From IMG/VR virus record IMGVR_UViG_3300007722_000087, positions 1 through 27,618 of that record: DNA of 27,618 nt; one strand, written 5' to 3'. The stretch is from a virus. The notes under the pieces are model-generated. The model ran no database searches. It saw only the letters and a program-made list of their open reading frames with translations, and had not been told where the DNA came from. This document shows positions 4,376-13,478 of the stretch, one piece after another; within the stretch, counting starts at the first letter, position 1, and every line of letters starts with the position of its first letter. A program made the translations under genes and the position numbers.

Positions 4376-5896
4376 ATGTTAGCGCCAAAACTAGCCCCAC
4401 AAGATGAACTAAAATATAAACTGCTAGGCTCGTTTCTGGATTTTACACGCTATTTTTACAAGATACGCACGGGGCGGAAGTTTGAATTATCACAGCCTAC
4501 GTCGCGTGAATCTCACTACGTCACCGTATCTAAAGCGCTCACCCAGTGTCATCGCGGGGAAATTCCTAATCTGGGCATTAACATCCCGCCACGCTACGGA
4601 AAGACTGAGCTATTAATTCATTTTGTCGCGTGGTGCTTAGCGCGTAATGCAGCATGTAACTTTATTTATGTTTCATATTCACACACATTGGCCACAAAAC
4701 AAACGGCAACAGTAAGAGAAATTGTGTCTATGCCCGAGTATCGCCGATTGTTTGGTGTAGACCTTGCTGACGATACGCAAGCCAAGGATAACTTTGCAAC
4801 GACTGCTGGCGGTAGCGTGTACGCCGTTGGTGCGGGTGGTTCGATTACAGGCCGTGGCGCAGGTATCGCAAATTTAAAAGACTTCGGGGGTGCGATAATT
4901 ATTGACGACATTATCAAACCACAGGATGCGCTCTCAGATACAATCAGGGATTCGCGCAATGACTGGTACAAAAACACACTGCTCAGTCGCCTTAATAATC
5001 GCAATACCCCCATCATATTCATTGGCCAACGAGTTCACGAGGATGACCTGGCTGGTAACCTACAATTAGATTTTGATGGCAGAAATTGGCAGTGGTTGAT
5101 TCTGCAGGCGCTCGATCATCTAAACCACGCGCTAATGCCAACGCTGCACACAACAGAAGAATTACAGATGATGGCAAAAAAAATGCCATATGAGTTTGCA
5201 TCGCAGTACCAACAAAATCCTCAAAAACCTGGCGGTAGCGTGTATCAGCGTGAATGGTTTGTGCTATTGGATATTATCCCATCAATGCTGATAACGTTTA
5301 TTACCTGCGACACCGCAGAAACGGATAAAACCTATAACGACGCAACTGTGTTTAGCTTCTGGGGTTTGTACAAGATAACCCAGCATGGCATTGACAGTGA
5401 TTTATATGGCCTGCATTGCATCGATTGTAACGAGATGCGGGTTCAGCCCAAGGATTTACAAAGCGAGTTTTTAGCGTTCTTTGCTGAGTGCTCACGCTTC
5501 CCAGTCAAGCCAAAACAGGCGTACATCGAGAAAAAATCAACCGGAACCACGATGTTTTCAGTATTGCAATCAATGCGAGCGTTAGCAATCATAGCTATTG
5601 AGCGTGACGGCACAAGCAAGACTGCGCGGTTCTTACAGGCTCAGCCGTTTGTTGCGGCGCACCAAGTATCCATTACTCGTGGCGCTAGACATGAAAAGTT
5701 AGTACTAGACCACATGGAAAAAATTACGGCGAATAATACGCATAGACATGACGACATCGCAGACACAATGGCCGACGCAATTAGCCTAGCGTTTATCGAT
5801 AAAACTATCTTAGGTTTTGTAGCACCCAGTGAGCAAGTAACCTATCAAAGTGTTTATCGACACAAGAAACCCGTTAATTTTGGAGGATTTGAATAA
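4376..5896 (+). CDS. terL: Terminase large subunit
   Basis: The product is the packaging ATPase-nuclease, about 506 residues (P22 gp2 is 499). Walker A is PPRYGKTE near residues 71-78, Walker B is AIIIDD near 173-178, and the coupling motif IIFIGQRVHEDDL lies near 213-225. The C-terminal RNase H-like nuclease shows its acidic residues in TFITCDTAE (about 312) and HDDIADTMADA (about 460). I prefer ATG 4376. TTG 4370 is in frame and would overlap the terS stop, adding two residues. The stop TAA shares a base with the portal ATG, so the genes are coupled. It powers DNA entry through the portal and cuts concatemers. Confidence 0.93.
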   Translation: MLAPKLAPQDELKYKLLGSFLDFTRYFYKIRTGRKFELSQPTSRESHYVTVSKALTQCHRGEIPNLGINIPPRYGKTELLIHFVAWCLARNAACNFIYVSYSHTLATKQTATVREIVSMPEYRRLFGVDLADDTQAKDNFATTAGGSVYAVGAGGSITGRGAGIANLKDFGGAIIIDDIIKPQDALSDTIRDSRNDWYKNTLLSRLNNRNTPIIFIGQRVHEDDLAGNLQLDFDGRNWQWLILQALDHLNHALMPTLHTTEELQMMAKKMPYEFASQYQQNPQKPGGSVYQREWFVLLDIIPSMLITFITCDTAETDKTYNDATVFSFWGLYKITQHGIDSDLYGLHCIDCNEMRVQPKDLQSEFLAFFAECSRFPVKPKQAYIEKKSTGTTMFSVLQSMRALAIIAIERDGTSKTARFLQAQPFVAAHQVSITRGARHEKLVLDHMEKITANNTHRHDDIADTMADAISLAFIDKTILGFVAPSEQVTYQSVYRHKKPVNFGGFE

Positions 5897-7827
5897 TGGC
5901 ATTACCCGGCAAAAGGATTCAAGACCAATTGCCACGCTTAAAAGAATGCGTGGAAAATTGGCAAGAGTATTTCTCTGAAAACAATGAACGGTTTCATAGG
6001 TCAAAAAAGTTTGTATTTAAAAACACGTTGAGCGACAGCGACAAGGCTAAGCTAGTGGCGTTAGGCATGCCTACACTGCAATTTAATGTGCTGGAAGGGT
6101 ATGTGTCACGGCTGCGTGGTGAGTTTGCAATTGTTGAGCCCCAAATTGGCGTGCAAAGCAGAGACGAAAACAACGATGATGCTCCCATGATAAAAACAGT
6201 AACCGCCATTGTCAGGTCAATTCTGTACCATTCTCAGAGCCAAGACGTTGATAATCAAATTTACAAAGATATCTTAGTGGGTGGATTTTCTGTGATGAAA
6301 GTGTACACAGACTATGTGGACGATCACAGCATAGAGCAAGATGTATTTCTTGGTACGACATTTGACCCGACGCTGTGCGGGTTCGACCCCTATGCGCGAA
6401 AGCCACACAAAGGCGATGGGAATTATTGCTATGAATTGTTTCCTTTGTATACAAAAGATTTTAAAGCACAATATCCAAATGTTGATTATTCAGAGTTGAG
6501 CTTTGTAAAAGATAATGGCGTGTTTAATTGGTCATACACAAGTGCGAAGCAAAAAGAAATTTTGTTTGTGTGTGATTTTTTTGAAAAGAAAAAACGCACC
6601 GTTACGTTTTATTGCGTAACAACCCCATCACAACAAGACCCAACAGAAACCTATCAGCAGTATTTAACCGAAAAGCAATTTGAGCAATATATTTCAGGCT
6701 TGGTAATTCCGCCGGAAGAAGGCCAGTACAAGGTTATGAAGCGTGAGGCGTTTGATATTTATCGATACCGATTCATGGGTGATAAAGTTTTGGAGTATGA
6801 AAAAACTGCGTTCACGCAGTTGCCAAGGATATTTGTTGATGGCAACAGTGAAACTATTGAACAAAAACAAATGACGCGTGGTTATGTCTATAATGCAATG
6901 GATGCTCAGCGTGCTCGTAACCTTTCTGGTAATAGTCTTCTGGATGAAATTCAAAACATGCGCAAGACAACTATCATTGCGCCAGAGCGATCGCTGCCCA
7001 CCAGTCCGGCTGACAGAGAGTTGTGGGAAAATCCGCAGCGCACAAGTGCCGCGTTGCCATACCGCGATATCGATCCACTTACTAATATGCCAATCCCATC
7101 ACCGCAAGTATTTCCGAGAGCGCCAATACCGCCTGAGCTATTCCAGTTTTTTAACGGATCAATCCCAGCAATCCAATCTGCATTAGGTGCGTACAACCAA
7201 GCGACGGGAGCGGGGGAAAATAATAGCTCTGGTGTAGCGATTATTAAATCCACAACAAACTCTAATGCTGCTGCGAAGCCGTACATGATGAATTACATAT
7301 CTGCCATGAACCAAGCGTCACGGGCTATTATTGATATTATCCCGATATATTACACCACGCCACGCACGGTTCCTCTTAGAGCACCTGATGGTAGTCGCAC
7401 ATTTCAAAAAATTAATGACCCCAACAATCAAAACAGTGTCATGCTGCGTTACGCGCCTAATGAGCTAAATGTATATGTTGAAGAAGGGGTTAATTTTGAG
7501 ATTCAAAAACAAGAGTCAGTCACTACATTGCTTGGTTTATCTCAACAGTTAAGTACGCTTCAAAGTATACTAAATGGCCCTGGATTGCCTATTGTATTAG
7601 AAAATCTGGATATCAAAGGCATTGAAGAATTAAGAGAAGTGTCGGCTGAATTCTTAAAGCAGCAGCAAGCTCAGCAGCAAAGTCAAGGCAATCAACCTGA
7701 CCCAACAACAATAGCGCTTCAACTCGAAGGCCAGAAAGTGCAGATTGAAGGACAGAAAGCCCAGTCTGAAAATGAGTACAAACAAAGCTCGTTACAGATA
7801 GAGCAGCAGAAAGTTAGCGGCGACTAA
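5896..7827 (+). CDS. P22-like portal protein, main part
   Basis: The frame has 643 residues of P22 gp1-type portal protein, the dodecameric DNA gate at the capsid vertex. Typical features are the N-terminal NWQEYFSENNERF region, FNVLEGYVSRLRGEF, and FDPYARKPHKGDGNY. VAIIKSTTNSNAAAKPYMMNY is in the region that forms the stem and crown helices. The last 60 residues are Gln-rich and helical (KQQQAQQQSQGNQ, then repeated Q-x-E-G-Q-K). The frame ends at TAA 7825-7827, earlier than P22 portal (725 aa). The same frame stays open for another 68 codons after the stop, so the portal may be split or extended by read-through. Confidence 0.93.
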   Translation: MALPGKRIQDQLPRLKECVENWQEYFSENNERFHRSKKFVFKNTLSDSDKAKLVALGMPTLQFNVLEGYVSRLRGEFAIVEPQIGVQSRDENNDDAPMIKTVTAIVRSILYHSQSQDVDNQIYKDILVGGFSVMKVYTDYVDDHSIEQDVFLGTTFDPTLCGFDPYARKPHKGDGNYCYELFPLYTKDFKAQYPNVDYSELSFVKDNGVFNWSYTSAKQKEILFVCDFFEKKKRTVTFYCVTTPSQQDPTETYQQYLTEKQFEQYISGLVIPPEEGQYKVMKREAFDIYRYRFMGDKVLEYEKTAFTQLPRIFVDGNSETIEQKQMTRGYVYNAMDAQRARNLSGNSLLDEIQNMRKTTIIAPERSLPTSPADRELWENPQRTSAALPYRDIDPLTNMPIPSPQVFPRAPIPPELFQFFNGSIPAIQSALGAYNQATGAGENNSSGVAIIKSTTNSNAAAKPYMMNYISAMNQASRAIIDIIPIYYTTPRTVPLRAPDGSRTFQKINDPNNQNSVMLRYAPNELNVYVEEGVNFEIQKQESVTTLLGLSQQLSTLQSILNGPGLPIVLENLDIKGIEELREVSAEFLKQQQAQQQSQGNQPDPTTIALQLEGQKVQIEGQKAQSENEYKQSSLQIEQQKVSGD

Positions 7828-7830
7828 CAA

Positions 7831-8034
7831 TTGAAACAGTTGCAGTTGATGCTTGATTATAGGGTGGCCGTTGCTAAATTACAGACCGCCCAAAGCGCAC
7901 AAGACACTGAAAATGCTCGCACTGAAATTGATAGGCTAGAAATTGCTATTGACCAGTGGAAGTTTATGGTTAACAAAAACCATGAGCTACATAAAGATAG
8001 TGTTGCCAGTTCCAATGCAGGCGTTCAACTGTAA
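7831..8034 (+). CDS. In-frame portal C-terminal coiled coil after a single stop
   Basis: The frame is the same as the portal's, separated from it by one TAA and one CAA codon. From TTG 7831 it gives 67 residues, from ATG 7849 it gives 61. The sequence is helical with heptad character (LQTAQSAQDTENARTEIDRL...), which fits the alpha-helical barrel at the end of P22-type portals. Neither start has a Shine-Dalgarno, so independent initiation would be weak and coupled re-initiation or stop read-through is more likely. Together with the main part, 711 residues would result, close to P22's 725. It may alternatively be a recent nonsense mutation. P22 portal tolerates barrel loss. Confidence 0.55.
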   Translation: MKQLQLMLDYRVAVAKLQTAQSAQDTENARTEIDRLEIAIDQWKFMVNKNHELHKDSVASSNAGVQL

Positions 8035-8047
8035 CTTTTAACCTCTT

Positions 8048-8073
8048 GCCCCTTAATTGGGGCTTTTTATTTT
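8048..8073 (+). terminator. Strong intrinsic terminator inside the late operon
   Basis: GCCCC-TTAATT-GGGGC (8048-8063) is followed directly by TTTTTATTTT. It lies 14 nt behind the portal extension and in front of scaffold and coat. Full-strength termination here would silence the head genes, so antitermination, partial read-through or a new promoter is implied. Confidence 0.8.
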
Positions 8074-8237
8074 CTCCTCCACGCCACTGTTGACTCGCCA
8101 AAATGTCACGCATCTCATGATGATACTAGCCCTAGAACTTTATAGAGCTAGGCCACTGAGCTTGTCAGGTGAACAAGTCGGACTGCGACGTATGCAGGGT
8201 ACCGTGACGGGGTTAATAGTCGACAAGAGAGGTACTA
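8074..8237 (+). other. Non-coding, structured-looking leader before scaffold
   Basis: The 164-nt stretch looks richer in G and C than its surroundings and contains several small inverted repeats: CCTAG/CTAGG (8131-8135 and 8148-8152), CTTGT/ACAAG (8161-8165 and 8173-8177) and GTACC/GGTAC (8199-8203 and 8231-8235). The last partner overlaps the AGAGAGG Shine-Dalgarno of scaffold, so folding could reduce translation. No clear promoter or tRNA was found. A 63-codon frame through it is unlikely to be coding. Confidence 0.4.
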
Positions 8238-9050
8238 ATGTTCGATGAGCATAGTGCAGCGATAGGGCAGGCTGATAATAATTCTGCTTCAGGATTGACA
8301 ATAGATAGTGCGCCAACACAGGAAAGTGAAAGCACGCCATCCGTAAATGAAGTTTCAACATCGGAAGATAATAGCAGCCATCATCAAGGGATACCCCAAG
8401 ATGATTTTAACGGTATAGCGGCAGCTATTAAAAAGAAGTATTACGCTAAAGGTCAGCGTGATGCTCAAAAGCAATATGACGGGCAGCAGGCACCAGTAGC
8501 TCAGTCGGAGTATCAGCAATATAGTGATGCACCGCCTGCAAACGTGTCGCAAGAGCAGTACCAGCAACCAAATGATATGGCTGGGCTTGTTCAAAATGAG
8601 ATTGCTAAACTTTTAGATATTGCAGAGCGTTCTAACAATGAGCGTCAAGCAAATCAAAAAGCACAATCTGTTGCACAGCAATTGCAATCTAAGATGACAG
8701 AAGCATCGGGGCGTTATTCTGATTATAGAAATGTATTATCAAATGTAAAAATGTTTACTGATACTCCACAGATATTGGATTTAGCCAATACTGTAGATAA
8801 TGCGGGTGATGTTTTATATCACTTAGCAAAGTCGCCAAATAGAATCGGTAATATTTTAGCGTTGTGCCAGCAATCACCGCATTTAGCCACTATGGCGATT
8901 CGAGAAATTTCTGGGCAGATTAATGCGAATAAAGCGGGTGCGAGTGCATCTGTCGTTCCTGACCCAGTTAATCCCATTAGACCCTCTCGTGTAGGCACTG
9001 ATGATGGCAAGCTAGGTGTGCGCGATTACAAAAACATGTTCCGCGTGTAG
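8238..9050 (+). CDS. Scaffolding protein
   Basis: The product has 270 residues (P22 gp8 is 303) and is placed between portal and coat as in P22. The N-terminal half is acidic, Ser/Gln-rich and low in hydrophobic residues. The middle (LVQNEIAKLLDIAERSNNERQANQKAQSVAQQLQSK) is helical. The short basic C-terminus, with KNMFRV, is where scaffolds bind coat. It directs procapsid assembly and portal incorporation, then leaves before or during packaging. An AGAGAGG Shine-Dalgarno lies about 6 nt before the ATG. Identification rests on position and composition, because scaffold sequences diverge fast. Confidence 0.8.
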   Translation: MFDEHSAAIGQADNNSASGLTIDSAPTQESESTPSVNEVSTSEDNSSHHQGIPQDDFNGIAAAIKKKYYAKGQRDAQKQYDGQQAPVAQSEYQQYSDAPPANVSQEQYQQPNDMAGLVQNEIAKLLDIAERSNNERQANQKAQSVAQQLQSKMTEASGRYSDYRNVLSNVKMFTDTPQILDLANTVDNAGDVLYHLAKSPNRIGNILALCQQSPHLATMAIREISGQINANKAGASASVVPDPVNPIRPSRVGTDDGKLGVRDYKNMFRV

Positions 9051-9107
9051 TTAAGCAATACAGTCATTGTCGGTAAAAAATAATCTATTTTACACGGAGA
9101 ACTTCCA

Positions 9108-10367
9108 ATGGCTGACATTCTACAACAGGTTCAAACCTACAACGACTCAAACCTTGGCGCTTTGCAAAATCAAATGCCAGTGGTGAGCGCTGCTAATACT
9201 AAATTTAAAAACTTTGCCGAAGATACCGCTAAGAACTTAGGCGATACAGTTGGATTCGATTTACCACCACGTTTTACGGTTAACGATACCTTAGTTGCTA
9301 CATTCCAAGATACTGAACAACGCGTTCAGACATTGACGGTAAATTCAGCTAAAAACGTAGCTTATAACTTTACAGCACAACAATTCATTTTTAACGTAAA
9401 AGATTACATGGGTAAGTTTGGTATGAATGCCATGGCTGAGTTGGCGACTAAAGTTGAGACAGATGTTTCGACGGTAGCCGTTAACAACACTTATCGCACA
9501 GCAGGCACCGGCCTTTCAGGCACATTAAGCTCCTACACAGCACTTGCTCAGGCAATCGCAGCGTATAAAAACTACGGTGCTCCAAAAGGCAATATCAAAG
9601 TATTTTTACCAGACACAATCGTGCCTACAATTATTGGTAACGGTTTAGGGCAGTTTACGCCAAAACGAAATGACGCAGAAGCTAATAGCTGGCAGCTTGG
9701 TGATTTCCAAGGCGTAAATTTCTATAGCTCAAACTTATTGCCACCATTTGTGGCGGGTGTTGCTGGTCAATCTGCATCTGAAGTTGTTATTAACAGTATC
9801 GACTCAACAGGTACGGTATTAACCGTGACGGTGTCATCACTATTAAGTCAAGCGGGTGCATTTGCTGCAGGGGATATTTTAACCTTTGGCGATAACACTA
9901 CTGTTGGCGGAACAGCTAAATTACGTTTCTTAACATTTGTTGGCCATCAACCATGCGCTCAAAAAGTGCAGGTGCGTATTACAGCAGCATCAGACACAAA
10001 TGGTTCTGGCGTGGCAACGTTGACTGTCTCACCTGCATTAATTGGTCCGACGCTTGCAACTACTTTGGGTGCTCGTAATCAAAACATTAACAAAGATATT
10101 GCTTCAACGATGACAGCAAGTGTGTTGCCGTCTCATCGCGCGGGCTTTATTTGTGGTGGTGATGCGCTTTATGTTGGTATGCCTAAATTGCCTGATGAAG
10201 ATCCATTCAAAACAGCAATTTCTACCGATCCAGATACAGGTGTGTCAATGCGTACGTACTACGGTGCTACGTTCGGACAAAACCAGCGCGGCATCGTGCA
10301 TGACGTGCTTTATGGTTATACGGCAGTGCCTGAATATATGATGCGTTTAGCGTTCGAAGACGTATAG
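9108..10367 (+). CDS. Major coat protein, P22-like
   Basis: The product has 419 residues (P22 gp5 is 430) with an HK97-type fold. The P22-like N-terminus is MADILQQVQTYNDSNLGALQ, and VGFDLPPRFTVNDTL follows. The region from about residue 222 to 320 (VINSIDSTGTVLTVTVSSLLS and onward) is a beta-rich insertion where P22 coat has its I-domain. The C-terminal part, HRAGFICGGDALYVGMPKLP, leads to GIVHDVLYGYTAVPEYMMRLA, typical of the family. A GGAG Shine-Dalgarno precedes the ATG. It forms the capsid with scaffold as the assembly partner. Confidence 0.93.
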   Translation: MADILQQVQTYNDSNLGALQNQMPVVSAANTKFKNFAEDTAKNLGDTVGFDLPPRFTVNDTLVATFQDTEQRVQTLTVNSAKNVAYNFTAQQFIFNVKDYMGKFGMNAMAELATKVETDVSTVAVNNTYRTAGTGLSGTLSSYTALAQAIAAYKNYGAPKGNIKVFLPDTIVPTIIGNGLGQFTPKRNDAEANSWQLGDFQGVNFYSSNLLPPFVAGVAGQSASEVVINSIDSTGTVLTVTVSSLLSQAGAFAAGDILTFGDNTTVGGTAKLRFLTFVGHQPCAQKVQVRITAASDTNGSGVATLTVSPALIGPTLATTLGARNQNINKDIASTMTASVLPSHRAGFICGGDALYVGMPKLPDEDPFKTAISTDPDTGVSMRTYYGATFGQNQRGIVHDVLYGYTAVPEYMMRLAFEDV

Positions 10368-10374
10368 GTCTGAG

Positions 10375-11073
10375 ATGCTAGCCAGTGAATTAATAGCAAA
10401 CGCATGGTATACGTCGGGCATCGTTGCGCGACAATCCGAGTCTGTCAGTGGAGCACAATCTGCTGACGGATTGCGTTTGCTTAATTCATTATTAACGGAG
10501 TTTGCTATCGATGGCGCAAACGTCCCTTACTACACAGTGGCCTCGATAAATTTAGTCGTGGGTCAGGAAAAATACAATGTTCCTGGTCTTATTTTTGCAG
10601 AGTCTGTTACATTCCAAGATGGCGATATTCGATGGCCTATGTGGGAAGATAAGCGTAAAGCATATTTTTCAACCGGTCGCGTTAACGATATTCAGTCATT
10701 GCCTTTTCACTATCATCAGGAGCGTGCAAAAGGCGGAACCGATATTTATTTGTATTTCTTGCCTGATAAAGCCTATCAATTAAATATCGTTGGCAAGTAT
10801 ATGCTAACCAACGTATTGATGAGCACTAATTTAAATACAGGGCTTGATAATTTTTATATTAACTATCTTGAATATGCTTTAGCTGAGCGACTGTGTGCGT
10901 GGTACAACGTAGACATGCCATCAGGCGCTGCAAAAATATTGTTACGCCTTAATGGCGTGATATCAAAAATATCTACACCTGATTTAGAAATAACAACAGT
11001 AAATATGTTGTCTAGTGAAGGCTCACCCAATTGGGCTCAGCTCAATATTGGCAAGGGGTGGACACCCTCATGA
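10375..11073 (+). CDS. Tail accessory / DNA stabilization protein, gp4-like
   Basis: The product has 232 residues (P22 gp4 is 166). The N-terminal helical domain LIANAWYTSGIVARQSESVSG leads to SADGLRLLNSLLTEF, the pattern of P22 gp4, which docks on portal and starts tail assembly. The extra length is in the middle and end, including a beta-rich section around VPYYTVASINLVVGQEKYNV. It lies right after coat in P22 order and its stop overlaps the gp10-like ATG. It plugs the portal after packaging and forms the adaptor for the next tail factor. Confidence 0.82.
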   Translation: MLASELIANAWYTSGIVARQSESVSGAQSADGLRLLNSLLTEFAIDGANVPYYTVASINLVVGQEKYNVPGLIFAESVTFQDGDIRWPMWEDKRKAYFSTGRVNDIQSLPFHYHQERAKGGTDIYLYFLPDKAYQLNIVGKYMLTNVLMSTNLNTGLDNFYINYLEYALAERLCAWYNVDMPSGAAKILLRLNGVISKISTPDLEITTVNMLSSEGSPNWAQLNIGKGWTPS

Positions 11074-12473
11074 TGACCGTACCTATTGATATAGTGGGCG
11101 GCAGCAATCCAGGCCGATACCCACGAATTTCGCAAGAATCTACCTACAACATGATTGTTTCGGACAATGCGCTCGTGCCGTTTGCTGGGTATTTAGCTGT
11201 GCTGGCTATTCTTACACAAGCCAATGCGCGACAAATCTATGTTAGCCCGTTATACAATCGTATTTTGGTGGTATTTAATGAATCCCTTTATGCGCTAAGC
11301 TCTGACTTATCCTATATTCGCGTTGGGCAGCTAGACACCAGCAATGGTTCGGTGGAAATGGCAGAGAATGCTAATTCACAAATAGGCATAGTCGACGGAC
11401 TTAATTTGTATGTTTATAACTATGTCGACAATTCATTTCTCAAAAAAACAGAATCTGAATTAGGGTTCAGGCCAGTTTCTATTACTGAGCAAGATAGTTA
11501 TTTAATTATAGCTGCTGATGACTCCAATCAATTTTTTGTTTCAGAAGTTAATGACGCGTTCACATATCCCATCACGCAGATGGGTGAAATTGGCGGTGAC
11601 AGGATTGTCGCGGTACAGGCGCATGAGCGCCAGCTATTTGTTTTTGGTCAAAGACACACGGAATTATGGCGTGATGCGGGGCTACAAATCATGCCTTACG
11701 TGCAAGAGCAAACCATGGGTATATCTTATGGTTGCTTGCAGAAAGACACTATTGCGGCTGCATTTGGATTGGTGGTGTGGCTTGGTGCGAGCGATGAATC
11801 GAATGCCGTGCTTTTATATTCTGACGGTAGCCAGCCCAAAGAATTTCCCGTTAGTGATGGAATTGATTTTAAGATAAACCAGCTTACTGACCCATCAAAT
11901 AGCAGTGCATTTTTATTCCAAGCAGATGGGCATACGTTTTATCAAATTACGTTTGAAACCGACAACTTAACTTTAGTATTTGATTTCAAAAACCAAAAAT
12001 TCTTTTATGCGACTGATGAAAACTTAAATAATCATATCGCTAAAAAAGCTATTCACTTTAGTGGCAACAACTATTTTATTGCATTTGGTAATGACCCAAA
12101 TCTATATCGATTAAGTAGCACGCTATATACATACAATGGCGCAACAATCCCAAGAATACGTATCACTAAGCCTCATCGCAGGTCTGACCATAAGTTTTTT
12201 AAAATTAACGAGCTTGAGGTTATGGCTGCGACTGGTTACACAGCAGAGCCATTGCGAATTCAAATGGCTACATCGAAAGATGGCGGCGTGACGTTTGGTA
12301 ATTATGTTTCGCGTGATACAGGTCCGCTTGGCGCTCTAGTGCGTTTATTGCGATGGTTTCAGCTTGGTTATGCCTATGACTGGGTATTTCAATTTAGATT
12401 TTACGGGCAAGACCGATTTACGATTTTGGGCGCACAAGCCAAGGCTGATTTAGGGCAAGAAGGTGTGGCTTAA
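11070..12473 (+). CDS. Packaged DNA stabilization protein, gp10-like
   Basis: The product has about 467 residues (P22 gp10 is 472). MTVPIDIVGGSNPGRYPRIS and YNMIV resemble the gp10 start, and repeated short beta strands (IYVSPLYNRILVV, LYALSSDLSYIRVG) are consistent with the family's beta-propeller. The ATG at 11070 gives an ATGA overlap with gp4's stop and has GGGGTGG 8 nt upstream, so the frame extension to 11031 is not used. Gp10 binds gp4 and supports the tail needle or spikes. The stop overlaps the following ATG by one base. Confidence 0.85.
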   Translation: MMTVPIDIVGGSNPGRYPRISQESTYNMIVSDNALVPFAGYLAVLAILTQANARQIYVSPLYNRILVVFNESLYALSSDLSYIRVGQLDTSNGSVEMAENANSQIGIVDGLNLYVYNYVDNSFLKKTESELGFRPVSITEQDSYLIIAADDSNQFFVSEVNDAFTYPITQMGEIGGDRIVAVQAHERQLFVFGQRHTELWRDAGLQIMPYVQEQTMGISYGCLQKDTIAAAFGLVVWLGASDESNAVLLYSDGSQPKEFPVSDGIDFKINQLTDPSNSSAFLFQADGHTFYQITFETDNLTLVFDFKNQKFFYATDENLNNHIAKKAIHFSGNNYFIAFGNDPNLYRLSSTLYTYNGATIPRIRITKPHRRSDHKFFKINELEVMAATGYTAEPLRIQMATSKDGGVTFGNYVSRDTGPLGALVRLLRWFQLGYAYDWVFQFRFYGQDRFTILGAQAKADLGQEGVA

Positions 12474-12868
12474 TGAATATTCCATACGTTCCTCAAGATA
12501 AATTAATTACCGCTGACGGTGGGTTACATCCAACGTGGCGACGTTTTTTGGGTGCGCTTACTGACGAGCTTCAAAGAAGCTTACCCTCTGAGGGCTATTA
12601 TTTACCGCCTCAGCCTACAGCTTCCGTGCAGATGCTAAATACAGCACAAAGCAAAAGCGGAATGCTCTATGACAGCGATAAAGAGTCAATGCACATCAAT
12701 AATGATGGCACATATCGACCTGTGCAAGTTACCAAAATTCAAATGACTACCGCGCAAAGAAACGCAGTCCCTGCTGATAAGCGTGACGATTTGTGGGTGC
12801 ACGATACAGACGATTCAAATTTATACACCGGCATTAACGGTGTTTGGAAAGGGGTGACTTTAACATGA
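12473..12868 (+). CDS. Unknown small virion-operon protein
   Basis: The product has 131 residues. The start LITADGGLHPTWRRFLGALTDEL is helical and the end is beta-rich (LWVHDTDDSNLYTGINGVWKG). It occupies the place of the tail needle gene gp26 or gp14 in P22, but the sequence is too short and lacks the long coiled coil of a needle. One-base overlap at the start and a four-base overlap at the end show it is part of the same translational chain. A short tail-plug or assembly role is inferred from position only. Confidence 0.6.
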   Translation: MNIPYVPQDKLITADGGLHPTWRRFLGALTDELQRSLPSEGYYLPPQPTASVQMLNTAQSKSGMLYDSDKESMHINNDGTYRPVQVTKIQMTTAQRNAVPADKRDDLWVHDTDDSNLYTGINGVWKGVTLT

Positions 12869-13470
12869 GTGATTTTTGGAACTACGCTAGCGGTATTTAT
12901 TCTCCTTCTACAATGGAAGGTTGGATGGATAATTTAGATGGCAACACTGGAAACAATGCCTACGCCTCTTACCTGCAACAAATTCCTAGCATGTTGCAAA
13001 AATATTATGGCCCGTATCAACAAATGGGCGAGTCTGAAATTGCGCCATATCAAGATACCGTGAACACACTCATGGATGACCCGACGGGATTTGTTAATAA
13101 CATTATGCAGTCATATAAACCGTCGCAAATGAATCAAAACAATATGGCATCGATGTTGACGGCTTCCGATCACGCATCGGCCGCTGGCGGGACGTTAGGA
13201 ACGGGCGAGCAAACTTATGACGTGCAGAAGACTGCCAACAATCTATCGATGGGTGACCAAACACAGTATTTACAACAAACATTAGCGCCGTTCTATCAAG
13301 GCCTAAATGGGGGCAACAGCATGATTGGCATGGGGCTTAGCGCTACAAACGACTTAACACAAGGCTTGATGGAGAACACCCAGGGTATGGGTGCTCTTGC
13401 GCAGCAGCATGGTAATAACACAATGCAAGGGCTCATGGGTCTAGGGATGGCTGCGCTAATGTTTTTATAG
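12865..13470 (+). CDS. Injection protein, gp7-like
   Basis: The product has 201 residues (P22 gp7 is 229). The ATG at 12865 is in an ATGA overlap with the previous stop and has AAGGGGTG upstream, so the longer frame from 12844 is rejected. The chain is rich in Gln, Asn and Gly, and ends in a hydrophobic Gly/Met tail (GLMGLGMAALMFL). That composition and the place ahead of two larger injection-type genes match the P22 gp7-gp20-gp16 set, which is ejected into the host to carry DNA across the envelope. The family assignment is by order and composition rather than clear homology. Confidence 0.62.
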   Translation: MSDFWNYASGIYSPSTMEGWMDNLDGNTGNNAYASYLQQIPSMLQKYYGPYQQMGESEIAPYQDTVNTLMDDPTGFVNNIMQSYKPSQMNQNNMASMLTASDHASAAGGTLGTGEQTYDVQKTANNLSMGDQTQYLQQTLAPFYQGLNGGNSMIGMGLSATNDLTQGLMENTQGMGALAQQHGNNTMQGLMGLGMAALMFL

Positions 13471-13478
13471 GAGGTACT

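Noticed and set aside
4666-5022. Leftward frame inside the terminase gene
   Set aside because: Antisense shadow of a well-supported gene; the same applies to 6951-7286 and 25857-26237.
8074-8237. tRNA or known structured RNA
   Set aside because: No T-arm consensus, no cloverleaf pairing and no known signature could be found by eye.
8057-8248. 63-aa frame between portal and scaffold
   Set aside because: Starts in the terminator stem and ends inside scaffold, with no Shine-Dalgarno.
11031-11069. Longer start for the gp10-like gene
   Set aside because: The ATG at 11070 has a Shine-Dalgarno and an ATGA overlap, while the upstream start overlaps the previous gene by 43 nt.
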